DNA of 64,000 nt from the NCBI GenBank assembly GCA_902597385.1, contig CACJXQ010000006.1, positions 1 through 64,000 on the forward strand. Reading direction: 5' to 3'. A program made the translations under genes and the position numbers. Positions 8,279-17,260 of this stretch are shown here, one piece after another (positions within the stretch are counted from its first letter, which is position 1; the number at the start of each line of letters is the position of its first letter). Origin of the DNA: an uncultured Pseudomonadota bacterium (GTDB taxonomy: Bacteria; Pseudomonadota; Gammaproteobacteria; Ga0077536). Below the pieces are notes generated by a model. That model saw only the letters and a list, made by a program, of their open reading frames with translations. It was not told the DNA's origin and did no database searches.

Positions 8279-9778
8279 ATGAATGATCGACAAAGCGGAG
8301 CTACGGAATCGCAAATAATTACCCTGAGAAAGGAAAAGTTGAATGAGTTAAGGAAGAAAGGTCTTGCCTACGTTAACGATTTCAAAAGAAATATTTTAGC
8401 TTCTGTCCTTCTGGAGAGATTTGGCCAGTTGGATGGAGACGCGTTAGAGAATACCGAAGAGAAATTCAGTATTGCTGGTCGAATAATGACAAAGCGAGTA
8501 ATGGGGAAGGCGTCTTTTGCTCACTTGAAGGATATGTCGGGCCAGATTCAAATTTATGTTACTAGGGATAATCTCGGAGAAGAGGATTACGCAGAATTTA
8601 AAAAATGGGATTTGGGAGATATCGTTGGCGTAACAGGATCGGTATTTCGAACGAACAAAGGAGAACTTTCTATCAATGTTAAATCTACGGTTTTGCTGTC
8701 GAAATCCTTAAGACCGCTTCCTGAAAAGTGGCACGGATTAGCGGATACTGAGACCCGTTACAGGCAGAGATACCTGGATTTGATTATGAATCAGGATGCT
8801 TTTTCGGTCTTCAAGACCAGAAGCAAAGTGGTCGAACTTGTAAGAAAATTTCTTAAACTGGAGGGATATTTGGAAGTAGAAACACCGATGATGCATCCCA
8901 TCCCAGGAGGGGCGAACGCCAAGCCGTTCATCACCAAGCACAATAGCTTAGATATGGATTTATATTTACGGATCGCTCCGGAGCTTTATTTAAAAAGGCT
9001 AGTTGTGGGGGGATTCGAGAAGGTCTTTGAAATCAATCGATCTTTCAGAAATGAGGGACTCTCAACAAGGCACAACCCCGAATTTACTATGTTGGAGTTT
9101 TATGAGGCGTATGCAACATTTGAGGATTTGATGGTCTTGACGGAAGAATTGTTAAAAAATTTGGTTAACGAGGTGTTAGGCACAGATTATTTAATTTACC
9201 AGGAGAAAAAATACTCCTTTGCCGGTTCTTTCGAGAAGTTAACTATGGTAGAGGCTGTCAAGCGGTTTAATCCAACTTATCGCGAGAAAAATCTGCAAGA
9301 CATGCGAGTGCTCTCGGAGTTAGCGTCGCATATAAATTTGAAAATTGAGGATGGTTGGGGAGAGGGTAAAATTTTGGCCGAAATTTTCGAGAAAACCTGC
9401 GAGCCGAATCTAGAGGGCCCAGTATTCATCACGCACTATCCTTCAGAGGTTTCTCCGTTAGCTCGAAATAATGACCAAGATCCTTTTTTCTGTGATCGCT
9501 TCGAATTTTTCGTGGCGGGAAGAGAGATAGCAAACGGATTTTCTGAATTAAATGACCCAGAGGATCAAGCTCGACGTTTTAGCCTTCAACTGGAAGACAA
9601 GGCTAAAGGGGACGATGAGGCCATGCATTTTGATAGTGACTACATAAAAGCTCTAGAATACGGAATGCCTCCTACAGCTGGGGAAGGGATTGGTATTGAT
9701 CGTCTAACGATGCTACTAACCGATTCGCCCTCTATACGTGATGTCTTGCTCTTCCCTCAAATGAGGCCCAATCAATAG
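8279..9778 (+). CDS. lysS: Lysyl-tRNA synthetase (class II)
   Basis: Charges tRNA-Lys in the cytoplasm. The 499 residues fit class II LysRS. An N-terminal OB-fold anticodon-binding domain (about 60-145, including FSIAGRIMTKRVMGKASFAHLKD) precedes the catalytic core, which has RYRQRYLDLIMN, ETPMMHPIPGGANAKPF, motif 2 (NEGLSTRHNPEFTMLEFYEAY) and motif 3 (GIGIDRLTMLLTDSPSIRDV). It sits immediately downstream of prfB in the same order as in Pseudomonas and E. coli. Its stop is only five bases from the gdhA stop on the opposite strand, leaving no room for a separate terminator. Confidence 0.97.
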   Translation: MNDRQSGATESQIITLRKEKLNELRKKGLAYVNDFKRNILASVLLERFGQLDGDALENTEEKFSIAGRIMTKRVMGKASFAHLKDMSGQIQIYVTRDNLGEEDYAEFKKWDLGDIVGVTGSVFRTNKGELSINVKSTVLLSKSLRPLPEKWHGLADTETRYRQRYLDLIMNQDAFSVFKTRSKVVELVRKFLKLEGYLEVETPMMHPIPGGANAKPFITKHNSLDMDLYLRIAPELYLKRLVVGGFEKVFEINRSFRNEGLSTRHNPEFTMLEFYEAYATFEDLMVLTEELLKNLVNEVLGTDYLIYQEKKYSFAGSFEKLTMVEAVKRFNPTYREKNLQDMRVLSELASHINLKIEDGWGEGKILAEIFEKTCEPNLEGPVFITHYPSEVSPLARNNDQDPFFCDRFEFFVAGREIANGFSELNDPEDQARRFSLQLEDKAKGDDEAMHFDSDYIKALEYGMPPTAGEGIGIDRLTMLLTDSPSIRDVLLFPQMRPNQ

Positions 9779-9783
9779 CTACG

Positions 9784-11154
9784 CTACACGTGGCCGTAAG
9801 CTAACATTGCGTCTGCTACTTTTACAAAGCCTGCTACGTTAGCTCCTTGTAAATAATTGACTCCATTTTTGGTTTGACCGTACTCAACGCAGCTATTATG
9901 AATATCGCTCATCATGGATTCGAGTAACTTAGCTAAGTGATCGCTATCCCAAGCAATTCTTGCGCTATTCTGACTCATTTCTAACCCAGAAACTCCCACG
10001 CCACCAGCGTTTACAGCTTTAGCGGGTCCAAATTTGACATTTGCAGCTAGGAAGGAGTCCACAGCCTCTTGGTCGCAAGGCATATTGGCGGCTTCTGCAA
10101 CTAATTGAATTCCATTGCTTATCATCACTTTTGCATCTTGACCGGAAATCTCATTTTGAGTAGCCGAGGGAATTGCGATATCACCGGTTACGCCCCAAGG
10201 CCGACTGTTTTCGGTGAATGACACATTACTGAATTCCTTAGCAGCTTCCGATATTCGTCCTCGGCGGATGTCTTTTAATTTTTTTATCCAATCTATTTGT
10301 TCTTGATCGAATCCTTTTTCGCAATGGATAAACCCCCCAGAGTCAGAGAGAGTTACAGGCTTACCTCCGAGTGCAATGATCTTTTCCGCTGCGTGGGTGG
10401 CTACATTGCCTGAGCCTGATATTAAAACAGTTTTTCCTTCTATATTATCCTTGGCATGTTTCAGCATGTTTTGCGCGAAAAAGACCGCCCCATAGCCGGT
10501 GGCCTCCGTTCGCATTTTTGAGCCTCCGAACTCTAATCCTTTTCCGGTTAGGACACCTACGAACTTATTGTTTATCCTTTTGTATTGACCGAACATATAG
10601 CCTATTTCTCGTCCACCAACACCAATGTCCCCCGCAGGAACGTCTGTATCTTCGCCTATATGTCTTTGCAACTCGGTCATAAAACTTTGACAGAAGCGCA
10701 TGACCTCCAAGTCAGATTTTCCCTTGGGGTTGAAATTCGCCCCACCTTTGCCGCCTCCCATGGGCAAACCTGTCAGGCTATTTTTGAATGTTTGTTCGAA
10801 TCCTAGGAACTTTAAAATACTTTGGTTGACCGACGGATGAAATCGAATGCCACCTTTGTAAGGGCCAATAGCGCTATTGAACTGCACTCTCCATCCTCTG
10901 TTTGTTCGAATATGCCCTTCATCGTCGGTCCAAGGTATTCTGAAAGAGATGACGCGTTCGGGTTCTGCCATTCTCTCAAGAATTTGCATTTCGTGATATT
11001 GAGGTTTGTCCGCTATGTAGGGGAAAACGGTGGCAGCGACTTCATATACGGCTTGAACGAATTCGGGCTCCCCTGGGTTTCTTTTTTTGACCCCTTCCAT
11101 GTATCGTTCGAGATATTCTTTTGTTTTCGCTTCACTCACATTTGATTTTGACAT
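9784..11154 (-). CDS. gdhA: NADP-type glutamate dehydrogenase
   Basis: Makes glutamate from 2-oxoglutarate and ammonia. The 456-residue hexameric-type enzyme shows RVQFNSAIGPYKGGIRFHPSVN, LPMGGGKGGANFNPKGKS with the catalytic lysine region, DTDVPAGDIGVGGREIGYM, and a Rossmann segment LISGSGNVATHAAEKI. It aligns with E. coli GdhA from EFVQAVYEV onward. I chose ATG 11154 because a GGGGG lies about five bases upstream; a directly preceding ATG at 11157 is too close to it. The frame stays open to 11217, but that extension is not family-like. Gene product context: glutamate feeds the argG reaction pathway and AlaC. Confidence 0.95.
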   Translation of the reverse strand: MSKSNVSEAKTKEYLERYMEGVKKRNPGEPEFVQAVYEVAATVFPYIADKPQYHEMQILERMAEPERVISFRIPWTDDEGHIRTNRGWRVQFNSAIGPYKGGIRFHPSVNQSILKFLGFEQTFKNSLTGLPMGGGKGGANFNPKGKSDLEVMRFCQSFMTELQRHIGEDTDVPAGDIGVGGREIGYMFGQYKRINNKFVGVLTGKGLEFGGSKMRTEATGYGAVFFAQNMLKHAKDNIEGKTVLISGSGNVATHAAEKIIALGGKPVTLSDSGGFIHCEKGFDQEQIDWIKKLKDIRRGRISEAAKEFSNVSFTENSRPWGVTGDIAIPSATQNEISGQDAKVMISNGIQLVAEAANMPCDQEAVDSFLAANVKFGPAKAVNAGGVGVSGLEMSQNSARIAWDSDHLAKLLESMMSDIHNSCVEYGQTKNGVNYLQGANVAGFVKVADAMLAYGHV

Positions 11155-11262
11155 CATGCCCCCTATTATCCCAGATGAATGTAATGATTGTCCTTTTTTA
11201 ACTCCTAACACCGTCATACAGTTTAGAGGTGAGCGGAGCCCTCAGATTGTTACTTTTTGTTT

Positions 11263-11290
11263 ATTGTAGACTAATGTAAGTTTTATTGAA
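11263..11290 (-). promoter_or_regulatory. Possible sigma-70 promoter of gdhA
   Basis: On the minus strand TTCAAT (11290-11285) and TACAAT (11268-11263) are separated by 16 bases, a fair match to -35 and -10 hexamers. Initiation near 11256 would leave a leader of about 100 bases before gdhA. The match is imperfect and there is no other evidence. Confidence 0.3.
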
Positions 11291-11297
11291 GTACTTT

Positions 11298-12512
11298 TTA
11301 TTTATCGAGGCTTTTTAACCTAAGCCTCAGTGCATTAAGTTTTATAAATCCTTCGGCATCTTTTTGGTTATAACTGCCCGCGTCATCTTCAAATGTTGCG
11401 ACTGATTTTTTGAACAGACTATCAGTCTCGGAGAAGCGACCTTGTATTCCAACGTTTCCTTTGTAGAGTGTGACTCGAACTTTTCCATTCACGGTTTCTT
11501 GTGATTGGTCAATTAGATTTTGCAGGACCAAACGTTCGGGGCTCCACCAATATCCATTATAAACAAGTCTGGCATATTTTGGCATCAGCTCATCTTTAAG
11601 GTAGGCGATCTCTTTATCTAAGGTGAGTGACTCCATGGCCCGATGGGCTTTTATTAATATGGTCCCGCCTGGGGTTTCATAACACCCTCTTGATTTCATT
11701 CCTACATATCGATTTTCGACGATATCCAGTCTACCGACTCCATGTTCCGAACCGATTTGGTTGAGTTTTCCGAGTATTGATGCAGGTGACATGGGCTGAT
11801 CATCGATGGCAACCGGGTCGCCTTTTTCAAAATGAATCTCAAAGGTGTGTGGTTTATCAGGGGCATCTATTGGATCTTGGGTCCACCTCCACATAGATGG
11901 CTCAGGTGATGCCCAAGGGTCTTCTAGTACTCCACCCTCATATGAAATATGCAGTAAATTCGCATCCATTGAATAGGGTGATCCTGATTTTTGTTCGAAA
12001 TCTATTGGTATAGAATGTGCCTTAGCATAATCTATCAGTGTTTCTCTCGAGGTAAGATCCCATTCTCTCCAGGGCGCTATTACTTTTATATTAGGCGCAA
12101 GTGCGTAGGCACCTATCTCAAATCTTACTTGATCATTTCCTTTTCCAGTAGCGCCATGTGCTATAGCATCGGCTCCTGAAGCTTGTGCAATTTCGACCAG
12201 CCGCTTGGCAATAAGAGGTCTAGCTATCGAAGTTCCTAATAAATATTCTCCTTCATAGATTGCGTTAGCTCGAAACATAGGAAAGACATATTCACGTGTG
12301 AATTCTTCAGTCAAATTTTCGATGAATATTTCTTTCACCCCCATTTTTTTTGCTTTTTCTCTTGCCGGCTCTAATTCTTCACCTTGTCCGATATCTGCTG
12401 TAAAGGTCACAATTTCGCTCTTGTAATTTTCTTCAAGCCATTTCAAGATAACAGAGGTATCTAACCCTCCTGAGTAAGCTAAAACGATTTTTCTTATTTT
12501 TTGTGAAGGCAT
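11298..12512 (-). CDS. argG: Argininosuccinate synthase
   Basis: Joins citrulline and aspartate with ATP to give argininosuccinate, the penultimate step to arginine. The 404-residue protein has the N-type ATP pyrophosphatase P-loop [17 protein letters not shown] near the N-terminus, then [48 protein letters not shown], and the tetramerisation tail ending [10 protein letters not shown]. This is the short bacterial and archaeal form rather than the 447-residue E. coli type. It starts at ATG 12510-12512. The Nudix gene lies 64 bases upstream on the same strand, so co-transcription is possible. Confidence 0.96.
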   Translation of the reverse strand: MPSQKIRKIVLAYSGGLDTSVILKWLEENYKSEIVTFTADIGQGEELEPAREKAKKMGVKEIFIENLTEEFTREYVFPMFRANAIYEGEYLLGTSIARPLIAKRLVEIAQASGADAIAHGATGKGNDQVRFEIGAYALAPNIKVIAPWREWDLTSRETLIDYAKAHSIPIDFEQKSGSPYSMDANLLHISYEGGVLEDPWASPEPSMWRWTQDPIDAPDKPHTFEIHFEKGDPVAIDDQPMSPASILGKLNQIGSEHGVGRLDIVENRYVGMKSRGCYETPGGTILIKAHRAMESLTLDKEIAYLKDELMPKYARLVYNGYWWSPERLVLQNLIDQSQETVNGKVRVTLYKGNVGIQGRFSETDSLFKKSVATFEDDAGSYNQKDAEGFIKLNALRLRLKSLDK

Positions 12513-12576
12513 TAGTGTTGTCTCTTTGATATTTTAATCTGGCAAAAGTATCTAGTCATAATTAGTTGAGAAAGGC

Positions 12577-13038
12577 TCATTTTAATGGATTGCCTGCTGC
12601 CTTTGGCAAACGATTCTCGTTCAAATAATGGGTGGGCCAAATTTTTAACATAGCAATATTTTCTTCAACGCCTAGCATAACATCCATCTTTGCTATTTCC
12701 TCCTTTGCTACCCAAGCAGAATCTTTGTGCTCGGAGTTAAGGATTATTTGTCCACGCTTCCAAGTGAATTGGAAGAGGTGTACTTCGTATTTGCCTCCGT
12801 AGAAAGAGTCCATGACTGGACCGATATATCTGATTAATTGTACCTTGTGATCATTTCCGATCTCTTCTATTCTTTCGCGTTGCGCTGCTTGAGCAGGAGT
12901 TTCTTTATTTTCTATTTTCCCTGCTGGTAATCCCCATTTGTTTGGTCCCAAGCTCGTTTGGTCGTTTCTAAGCAACAGAAGTAGCCTATCTTGGGAATCA
13001 AGAATTAAGTTTAATGCGAATCGATGTTGTATGTTCAT
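12577..13038 (-). CDS. Nudix hydrolase
   Basis: A 153-residue single-domain Nudix protein, expected to hydrolyse a nucleoside diphosphate linked to another group, using Mg2+. The Nudix box is complete: G40, E46, R54-E55 and E58-E59 with G61 (GKIENKETPAQAAQRERIEE). N-terminal LDSQDRLLLLLRNDQTSLGPNKWGLPAG resembles the MutT/NUDT-like group that acts on (d)NTPs, but substrate cannot be read from the sequence. It lies between a molybdopterin oxidoreductase and argG on the same strand. The start is ATG at 13038. Confidence 0.85.
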   Translation of the reverse strand: MNIQHRFALNLILDSQDRLLLLLRNDQTSLGPNKWGLPAGKIENKETPAQAAQRERIEEIGNDHKVQLIRYIGPVMDSFYGGKYEVHLFQFTWKRGQIILNSEHKDSAWVAKEEIAKMDVMLGVEENIAMLKIWPTHYLNENRLPKAAGNPLK

Positions 13039-13072
13039 TGGTGTTTAATTTTTCTTATAGCGACTAACCATA

Positions 13073-15118
13073 CTATACTTTCATGACCTGCACTTTGGCA
13101 TCGAAAGCATTACTGCCGAACTTCAAATCACTCAGTGCGTCTGGAGTGAGCGCGTTTGCTGACGAGCCGTTAAGCGAAGAAGCCATCCACCAGTTGAAAG
13201 CCATGCTGACGGTGCCTAGCAGGCAATTCTGTGAAAGTTTTGCCTTTACTACAACCTCTCCATATTGATTAAAAATCCGGACTTTGTCATTTTCTAAGAT
13301 ATCCCTGTCCTGAGCATCCATCGTATTCATTACCAAGCTGGGAGAGTGTTCGATTGTGACATTGTTGGGAAGATTTACATATTCCGAATTAAGGAAGTGG
13401 GTCGCTTTAGGACTTATGAAATCGAGAGGGTACTCTTCCATATTTTGGCTAGGAGTTATTTCAAAGGTGGGTAAAGGATCCAAGCCAAGATTCTCTAAGG
13501 TTTTAGAGAAAAATTCGCACTTACCACTGGGGGTGGAAAAGTTTCCTTCTGCTCTAGGGCGCCAATCCGTTGGGGTTTTTAGTTTCGCCCATCCCGTCGT
13601 TTTTAAAGTCTCAAGGGTGATTCCCGAAACTAGAGGGGATTTACTATCCAAAAGTCTTCTAATCCTTTCCTCGTCGCTGGCGAGTAGATAGGGTTCTTTA
13701 AAGTCCATGCCTTTTGCGAGCATACGGAACAATTCTGTGTTTGCTACCGCTTCTCCTAATGGCGCGATAGCTGGCTTATTAAGTGCTACATAGGTATGCC
13801 CCCATGATGGCATTAAATCCCAATGTTCTAATTGTGTCGAAGCAGGCAGCAAAATGTCTGCATATTTAGCGCTTTCTGTCATGAACTGTTCATGAACTAC
13901 TGTGAAAAGATCGTCACGTTTTAGCCCTGTCAAGATCAAGTTCTGATTGGGAAGGGTGACAACAGGATTGAGATTATAAATCATTAGCCAATTAATAGGC
14001 GGAGAAAGGTTTTTGTCGGTTAATACCCTTCCTAATTGGGCGAGATGGATGATCCGTTTCCCAGGAGTTTGGCTTTCCTGAGGTATTACCGCCTTGTAGT
14101 CGAGGGCCTCCCTCATTGTGTTAATAGTGAATTGACAAATACCGCCGCCCAGACTTTTAAAGGCACCGACAAGAGCAGGCAGGCAGGCTATTGTTCTGAG
14201 AGTTAATCCTCCATTCAAGCGTCTTTCCATTCCGACCAGAACTCGAATAACCGCAGGTTTAGTTAAAGCATACTCCCTGGAGAATTTCTCTATTTCTTCT
14301 TTTCCAATGCCAGTAAGACTTGAAACAAGCTCAGGTGTGTATTTCCTTATTCGATCACGCAACCTCTCAAACCCAACTGTATGGTCTTTTACATATTTTT
14401 CATCTTGAAGTCCGTCCCTAACAATTATGTGCATCATGCCCAGAGCTAGAGCAGCGTCGGTTCCAGGTTTTATTTGCAGGTGCCAGTCAGAGCGTTCAGC
14501 TGTAGGTGTTTTTAAGGGGTCAATCACAACTATCTTCGCACCTTTATGTCTAGCTTCTTTTATAGCTCCGCTCCATAAGTGGAGGTTGGTCACCGCTGTA
14601 TTGCTTCCCCATATAATAATGTATCGACTATGTTTTAAATCTTCTGGAAGTACCGTGTCTCCAGCACCTATGGTGTAACGTATGCCGTCAAGGGCTACCT
14701 TACCGCAAATGCTCCTGTCTACATCTGTTGCGCCTAGTCGTTCAAAGAATTGGTCTCCCGCGTATCGTTGTAACATGCCGATAGTGCCGGCGAAGTTACA
14801 TGGCATAGCAGATAATGGCCCATGGTCCCGAATTGTTCCCTTAAGTTTCGATGTTATTATTTCAAGAGCATCCTCCCAAGAAATTCGTTCAAATTCCCCT
14901 TCTCCCTTTAATCCAACTCTTTTTTGAGGGTGTAATATCCTATCTTTGTGATATACCCTATTTATGTACCGTTTTAATTTCGTGCATAATGAACCCTTCG
15001 TGAAAGGGTGTTCTGGGTGGCCTCGTAGACTTATGGCGGTACCTTTATTATCAACGTCGACCTGCCAAGCACAGGTATCTGGACAATCGTGGGGACAAGC
15101 TCCATTGACTGTTTTCAA
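13073..15118 (-). CDS. Molybdopterin oxidoreductase (DMSO reductase superfamily)
   Basis: A 681-residue bis-MGD molybdenum enzyme with an N-terminal [4Fe-4S] site: ACPHDCPDTC and the fourth cysteine in GSLCTK. Further features are RISWEDALEII, IIIWGSNTAVTNLHLW, VVIDPLKTPTAERSDWHLQIKPGTDAALALG, and the C-terminal dinucleotide-binding domain. No twin-arginine signal is visible, so it is probably cytoplasmic. No small subunit or membrane anchor lies nearby. The reaction is unknown; it resembles the widespread 'molybdopterin-dependent oxidoreductase' group near assimilatory nitrate or formate enzymes. I chose TTG 15118, which begins KTVNGACPHDC as in relatives. The frame stays open to 15202, which would overlap the divergent dehydrogenase gene. 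Confidence 0.85.
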   Translation of the reverse strand: MKTVNGACPHDCPDTCAWQVDVDNKGTAISLRGHPEHPFTKGSLCTKLKRYINRVYHKDRILHPQKRVGLKGEGEFERISWEDALEIITSKLKGTIRDHGPLSAMPCNFAGTIGMLQRYAGDQFFERLGATDVDRSICGKVALDGIRYTIGAGDTVLPEDLKHSRYIIIWGSNTAVTNLHLWSGAIKEARHKGAKIVVIDPLKTPTAERSDWHLQIKPGTDAALALGMMHIIVRDGLQDEKYVKDHTVGFERLRDRIRKYTPELVSSLTGIGKEEIEKFSREYALTKPAVIRVLVGMERRLNGGLTLRTIACLPALVGAFKSLGGGICQFTINTMREALDYKAVIPQESQTPGKRIIHLAQLGRVLTDKNLSPPINWLMIYNLNPVVTLPNQNLILTGLKRDDLFTVVHEQFMTESAKYADILLPASTQLEHWDLMPSWGHTYVALNKPAIAPLGEAVANTELFRMLAKGMDFKEPYLLASDEERIRRLLDSKSPLVSGITLETLKTTGWAKLKTPTDWRPRAEGNFSTPSGKCEFFSKTLENLGLDPLPTFEITPSQNMEEYPLDFISPKATHFLNSEYVNLPNNVTIEHSPSLVMNTMDAQDRDILENDKVRIFNQYGEVVVKAKLSQNCLLGTVSMAFNWWMASSLNGSSANALTPDALSDLKFGSNAFDAKVQVMKV

Positions 15119-15173
15119 GGGTTGCTGCTCTCTAAGTTTATTGTGGGTAAGTCTTACTTTAACGGAAAAAAAA

Positions 15174-16325
15174 ATGCAAGGTGAACAAAAAAAAAGATGC
15201 AAATTAGCTCATATCTTGGCGATTTTTCTGATCGTTCTTTGCACGGTCAGCTTTTATGTTTGTTCACAGGAAATCTACAAAAGTGATCTGCATGAGTTTG
15301 AAGTAGAGCGCGTAGTCGATGGTTTGTCTCACCCTTGGGGTATTGCCTTCCTGCCCGAAGGTGGATTCTTGGTCACCGAAAGGTTTGGGAATCTTAGAAT
15401 AGTGTCAAAAAAAGAGATATTATCTCCACCTATTGAAGGACTGCCTAAAGTCGCTGCTGCTGGTCAAGGAGGCTTGATGGATATTGTTCTTCATCCTCAG
15501 TTTAGTAAAAATTCGACCATTTTTATGTCATTTGTGGGAGAGTTCAAGGGACTTTTGGGAACAGAGGTGGTCAGGGGCGTATTATCCGACGGCAAGCTTA
15601 CAAATGCGAAGATAATTTTTAAGGCAGTTCCCAAGAGTAGAGGGGGGAGACATTTTGGTTCACGGCTCTTTTTTTTGAAAGACGGTAGTTTGCTCGTATC
15701 ACTAGGGGACAGAGGACATCGTCCTAACGGCCAAAGTTTAGCTACTCATCCAGGATCAATTGTCAGAATAGATGTTGACGGAGGTTACCCCCATGATAAC
15801 CCCTTTGTACGAAATCAATCAGCATTACCAGAGATTTACACTTTTGGTAACAGAAATGTGCAGGGATTATTTTGGGATGAGCAGACTGATAACATTTGGG
15901 CTACGGAGCATGGACCTCAAGGAGGATGTGAGCTCAATCTTATAGAGCCCGGTTTAAACTATGGTTGGGCCGAAGTGACCCACGGTAGAAACTATATAGT
16001 AGGGACTCGTATTGGGGAAGGCACATCTCGGATGGATGTTGCCCCTCCCGTGTTCTATTGGAGTCCTTCAAATGCTCCATCCGGTCTGACTTTATATCGG
16101 GGGGATGCTTTCCCAGAGTGGAATGGTAATCTGTTTTTGGGGTCCTTGAGGTTTAGGGGTCTCAGCCGATTGACTTTAAAGGGAAATGAGGTGGATTCAG
16201 AGGAACGATTGCTAGAAGGAAAAATCGGCAGGGTGAGAACGGTGGTCACGGGACCAGACGGTTTCATTTACATTTTGACAGACGAAAATGATGGGCAGGT
16301 GCTTAGATTACAGCCTCCATCTTAG
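15174..16325 (+). CDS. Secreted PQQ-dependent aldose dehydrogenase-like protein (YliI family)
   Basis: A 383-residue beta-propeller protein of the soluble glucose dehydrogenase/sorbosone dehydrogenase family, predicted to oxidise sugars in the periplasm using PQQ. An N-terminal basic patch (KKRCK) and a hydrophobic stretch at about 11-29 form a signal peptide or anchor. Family signatures: LSHPWGIAFLPEGGFLVTER, GGLMDIVLHPQF, GGRHFGSRLFF, GDRG, PEIYTFGNRNVQGL, ATEHGPQGGCELN and NYGWAEVTHG, with the active-site His and Arg residues. I chose ATG 15174, preceded by ACGGA. The upstream open frame to 14964 lies inside the divergent molybdopterin gene. Whether the organism makes PQQ is not shown here. 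Confidence 0.88.
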   Translation: MQGEQKKRCKLAHILAIFLIVLCTVSFYVCSQEIYKSDLHEFEVERVVDGLSHPWGIAFLPEGGFLVTERFGNLRIVSKKEILSPPIEGLPKVAAAGQGGLMDIVLHPQFSKNSTIFMSFVGEFKGLLGTEVVRGVLSDGKLTNAKIIFKAVPKSRGGRHFGSRLFFLKDGSLLVSLGDRGHRPNGQSLATHPGSIVRIDVDGGYPHDNPFVRNQSALPEIYTFGNRNVQGLFWDEQTDNIWATEHGPQGGCELNLIEPGLNYGWAEVTHGRNYIVGTRIGEGTSRMDVAPPVFYWSPSNAPSGLTLYRGDAFPEWNGNLFLGSLRFRGLSRLTLKGNEVDSEERLLEGKIGRVRTVVTGPDGFIYILTDENDGQVLRLQPPS

Positions 16326-16336
16326 AGAAAGGACTT

Positions 16337-17170
16337 TTACTGCTGCTTTTTAAGGAAGTCTGTTAAAACCTTCTCAAATCTTTCAGGGTTGTCTATAAAA
16401 GGCCAATGACCACTGTCTTCGAAAAGTATTACTTCTGCCTGGGGAAAAAACTCTTTTTGTGCTTCGGCATATTTTACCGGTACATACGGGTCCTCTACTC
16501 CCCAAACTACTAAGCAAGGAATGTTCTTCGGAAGCAGCGATTCGACTGCTTTATCGACGAGCGTCGAATTCATTTTTGATACGTCAGTATCTCGATAAAG
16601 TCTCAGGACTGCCCGCTTAGTTTTTTTATCAAAATTTTCAATGATCTCGTTAATATAGCTTGGTGGTAGGCCTCTAGGATTGCCCACTTTTAATCCTATG
16701 TTGAAAACCAGCCAATGTGGCAGCATCATCACGAGTTCTCCTACGAGGGGAATGCGCCAAAGTTTCGCGAACAAATGCCATCGATAGTCCCGCATTAGTC
16801 CAATGTTGACTAAAGTGATACTGTTTACTTGGTCCGCATTCTCAACCGCCCACGCTAGCCCCCAGGCACCACCGAAATCGTGAATCACAAGGTCAATTTT
16901 CTTTAGTCCAAGATCTTCTATTAATAGGTTTAGATGTTCTTTATAACCTTCAATTGAATAATTGAAATCATCAGGTTTGCCTGCTTTACCAAAACCTGGC
17001 ATGTCAGGCGCAGCCACAAAAGTGAACTCAGACAAAGGATTAAGTAACGCTTTCCAGTCAGAACCTGACCCCGGGTTTCCGTGGATAAATATTACTCCCG
17101 CCTCGCTTTTTTCTCCTCCAAATAAGCATGGGGTCTTTATTCCTTGCAAAATTATGTTCTCAGAGCGCAT
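16337..17170 (-). CDS. Alpha/beta hydrolase, haloalkane dehalogenase/epoxide hydrolase-like
   Basis: A 277-residue alpha/beta hydrolase with an Asp nucleophile. Numbering from ATG 17170: HGNPGSGSDW (N32) forms the oxyanion or halide site, VIHDFGGAWG holds the nucleophile D98, VWGVEDPYVP the acid D227, and DSGHWPFIDNPE the base H255. The HGNP and His-Asp-x-Gly pattern fits haloalkane dehalogenases more than epoxide hydrolases (HGWP). However, the residue after the nucleophile is Phe, where dehalogenases have a halide-binding Trp, so the substrate is open. No signal peptide. ATG 17170 has GGAGA eight bases upstream; an earlier ATG at 17194 adds eight residues and has a weaker site. The stop lies 11 bases from the convergent dehydrogenase. 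Confidence 0.82.
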   Translation of the reverse strand: MRSENIILQGIKTPCLFGGEKSEAGVIFIHGNPGSGSDWKALLNPLSEFTFVAAPDMPGFGKAGKPDDFNYSIEGYKEHLNLLIEDLGLKKIDLVIHDFGGAWGLAWAVENADQVNSITLVNIGLMRDYRWHLFAKLWRIPLVGELVMMLPHWLVFNIGLKVGNPRGLPPSYINEIIENFDKKTKRAVLRLYRDTDVSKMNSTLVDKAVESLLPKNIPCLVVWGVEDPYVPVKYAEAQKEFFPQAEVILFEDSGHWPFIDNPERFEKVLTDFLKKQQ

Positions 17171-17260
17171 GGCATTCTCCGTTGGCCGTTCCATACTTTA
17201 TAGGCTACCATATTCCTTGGCTTTAAAAATTACATTATTAGTTGACAGGAGAGAAACAAA

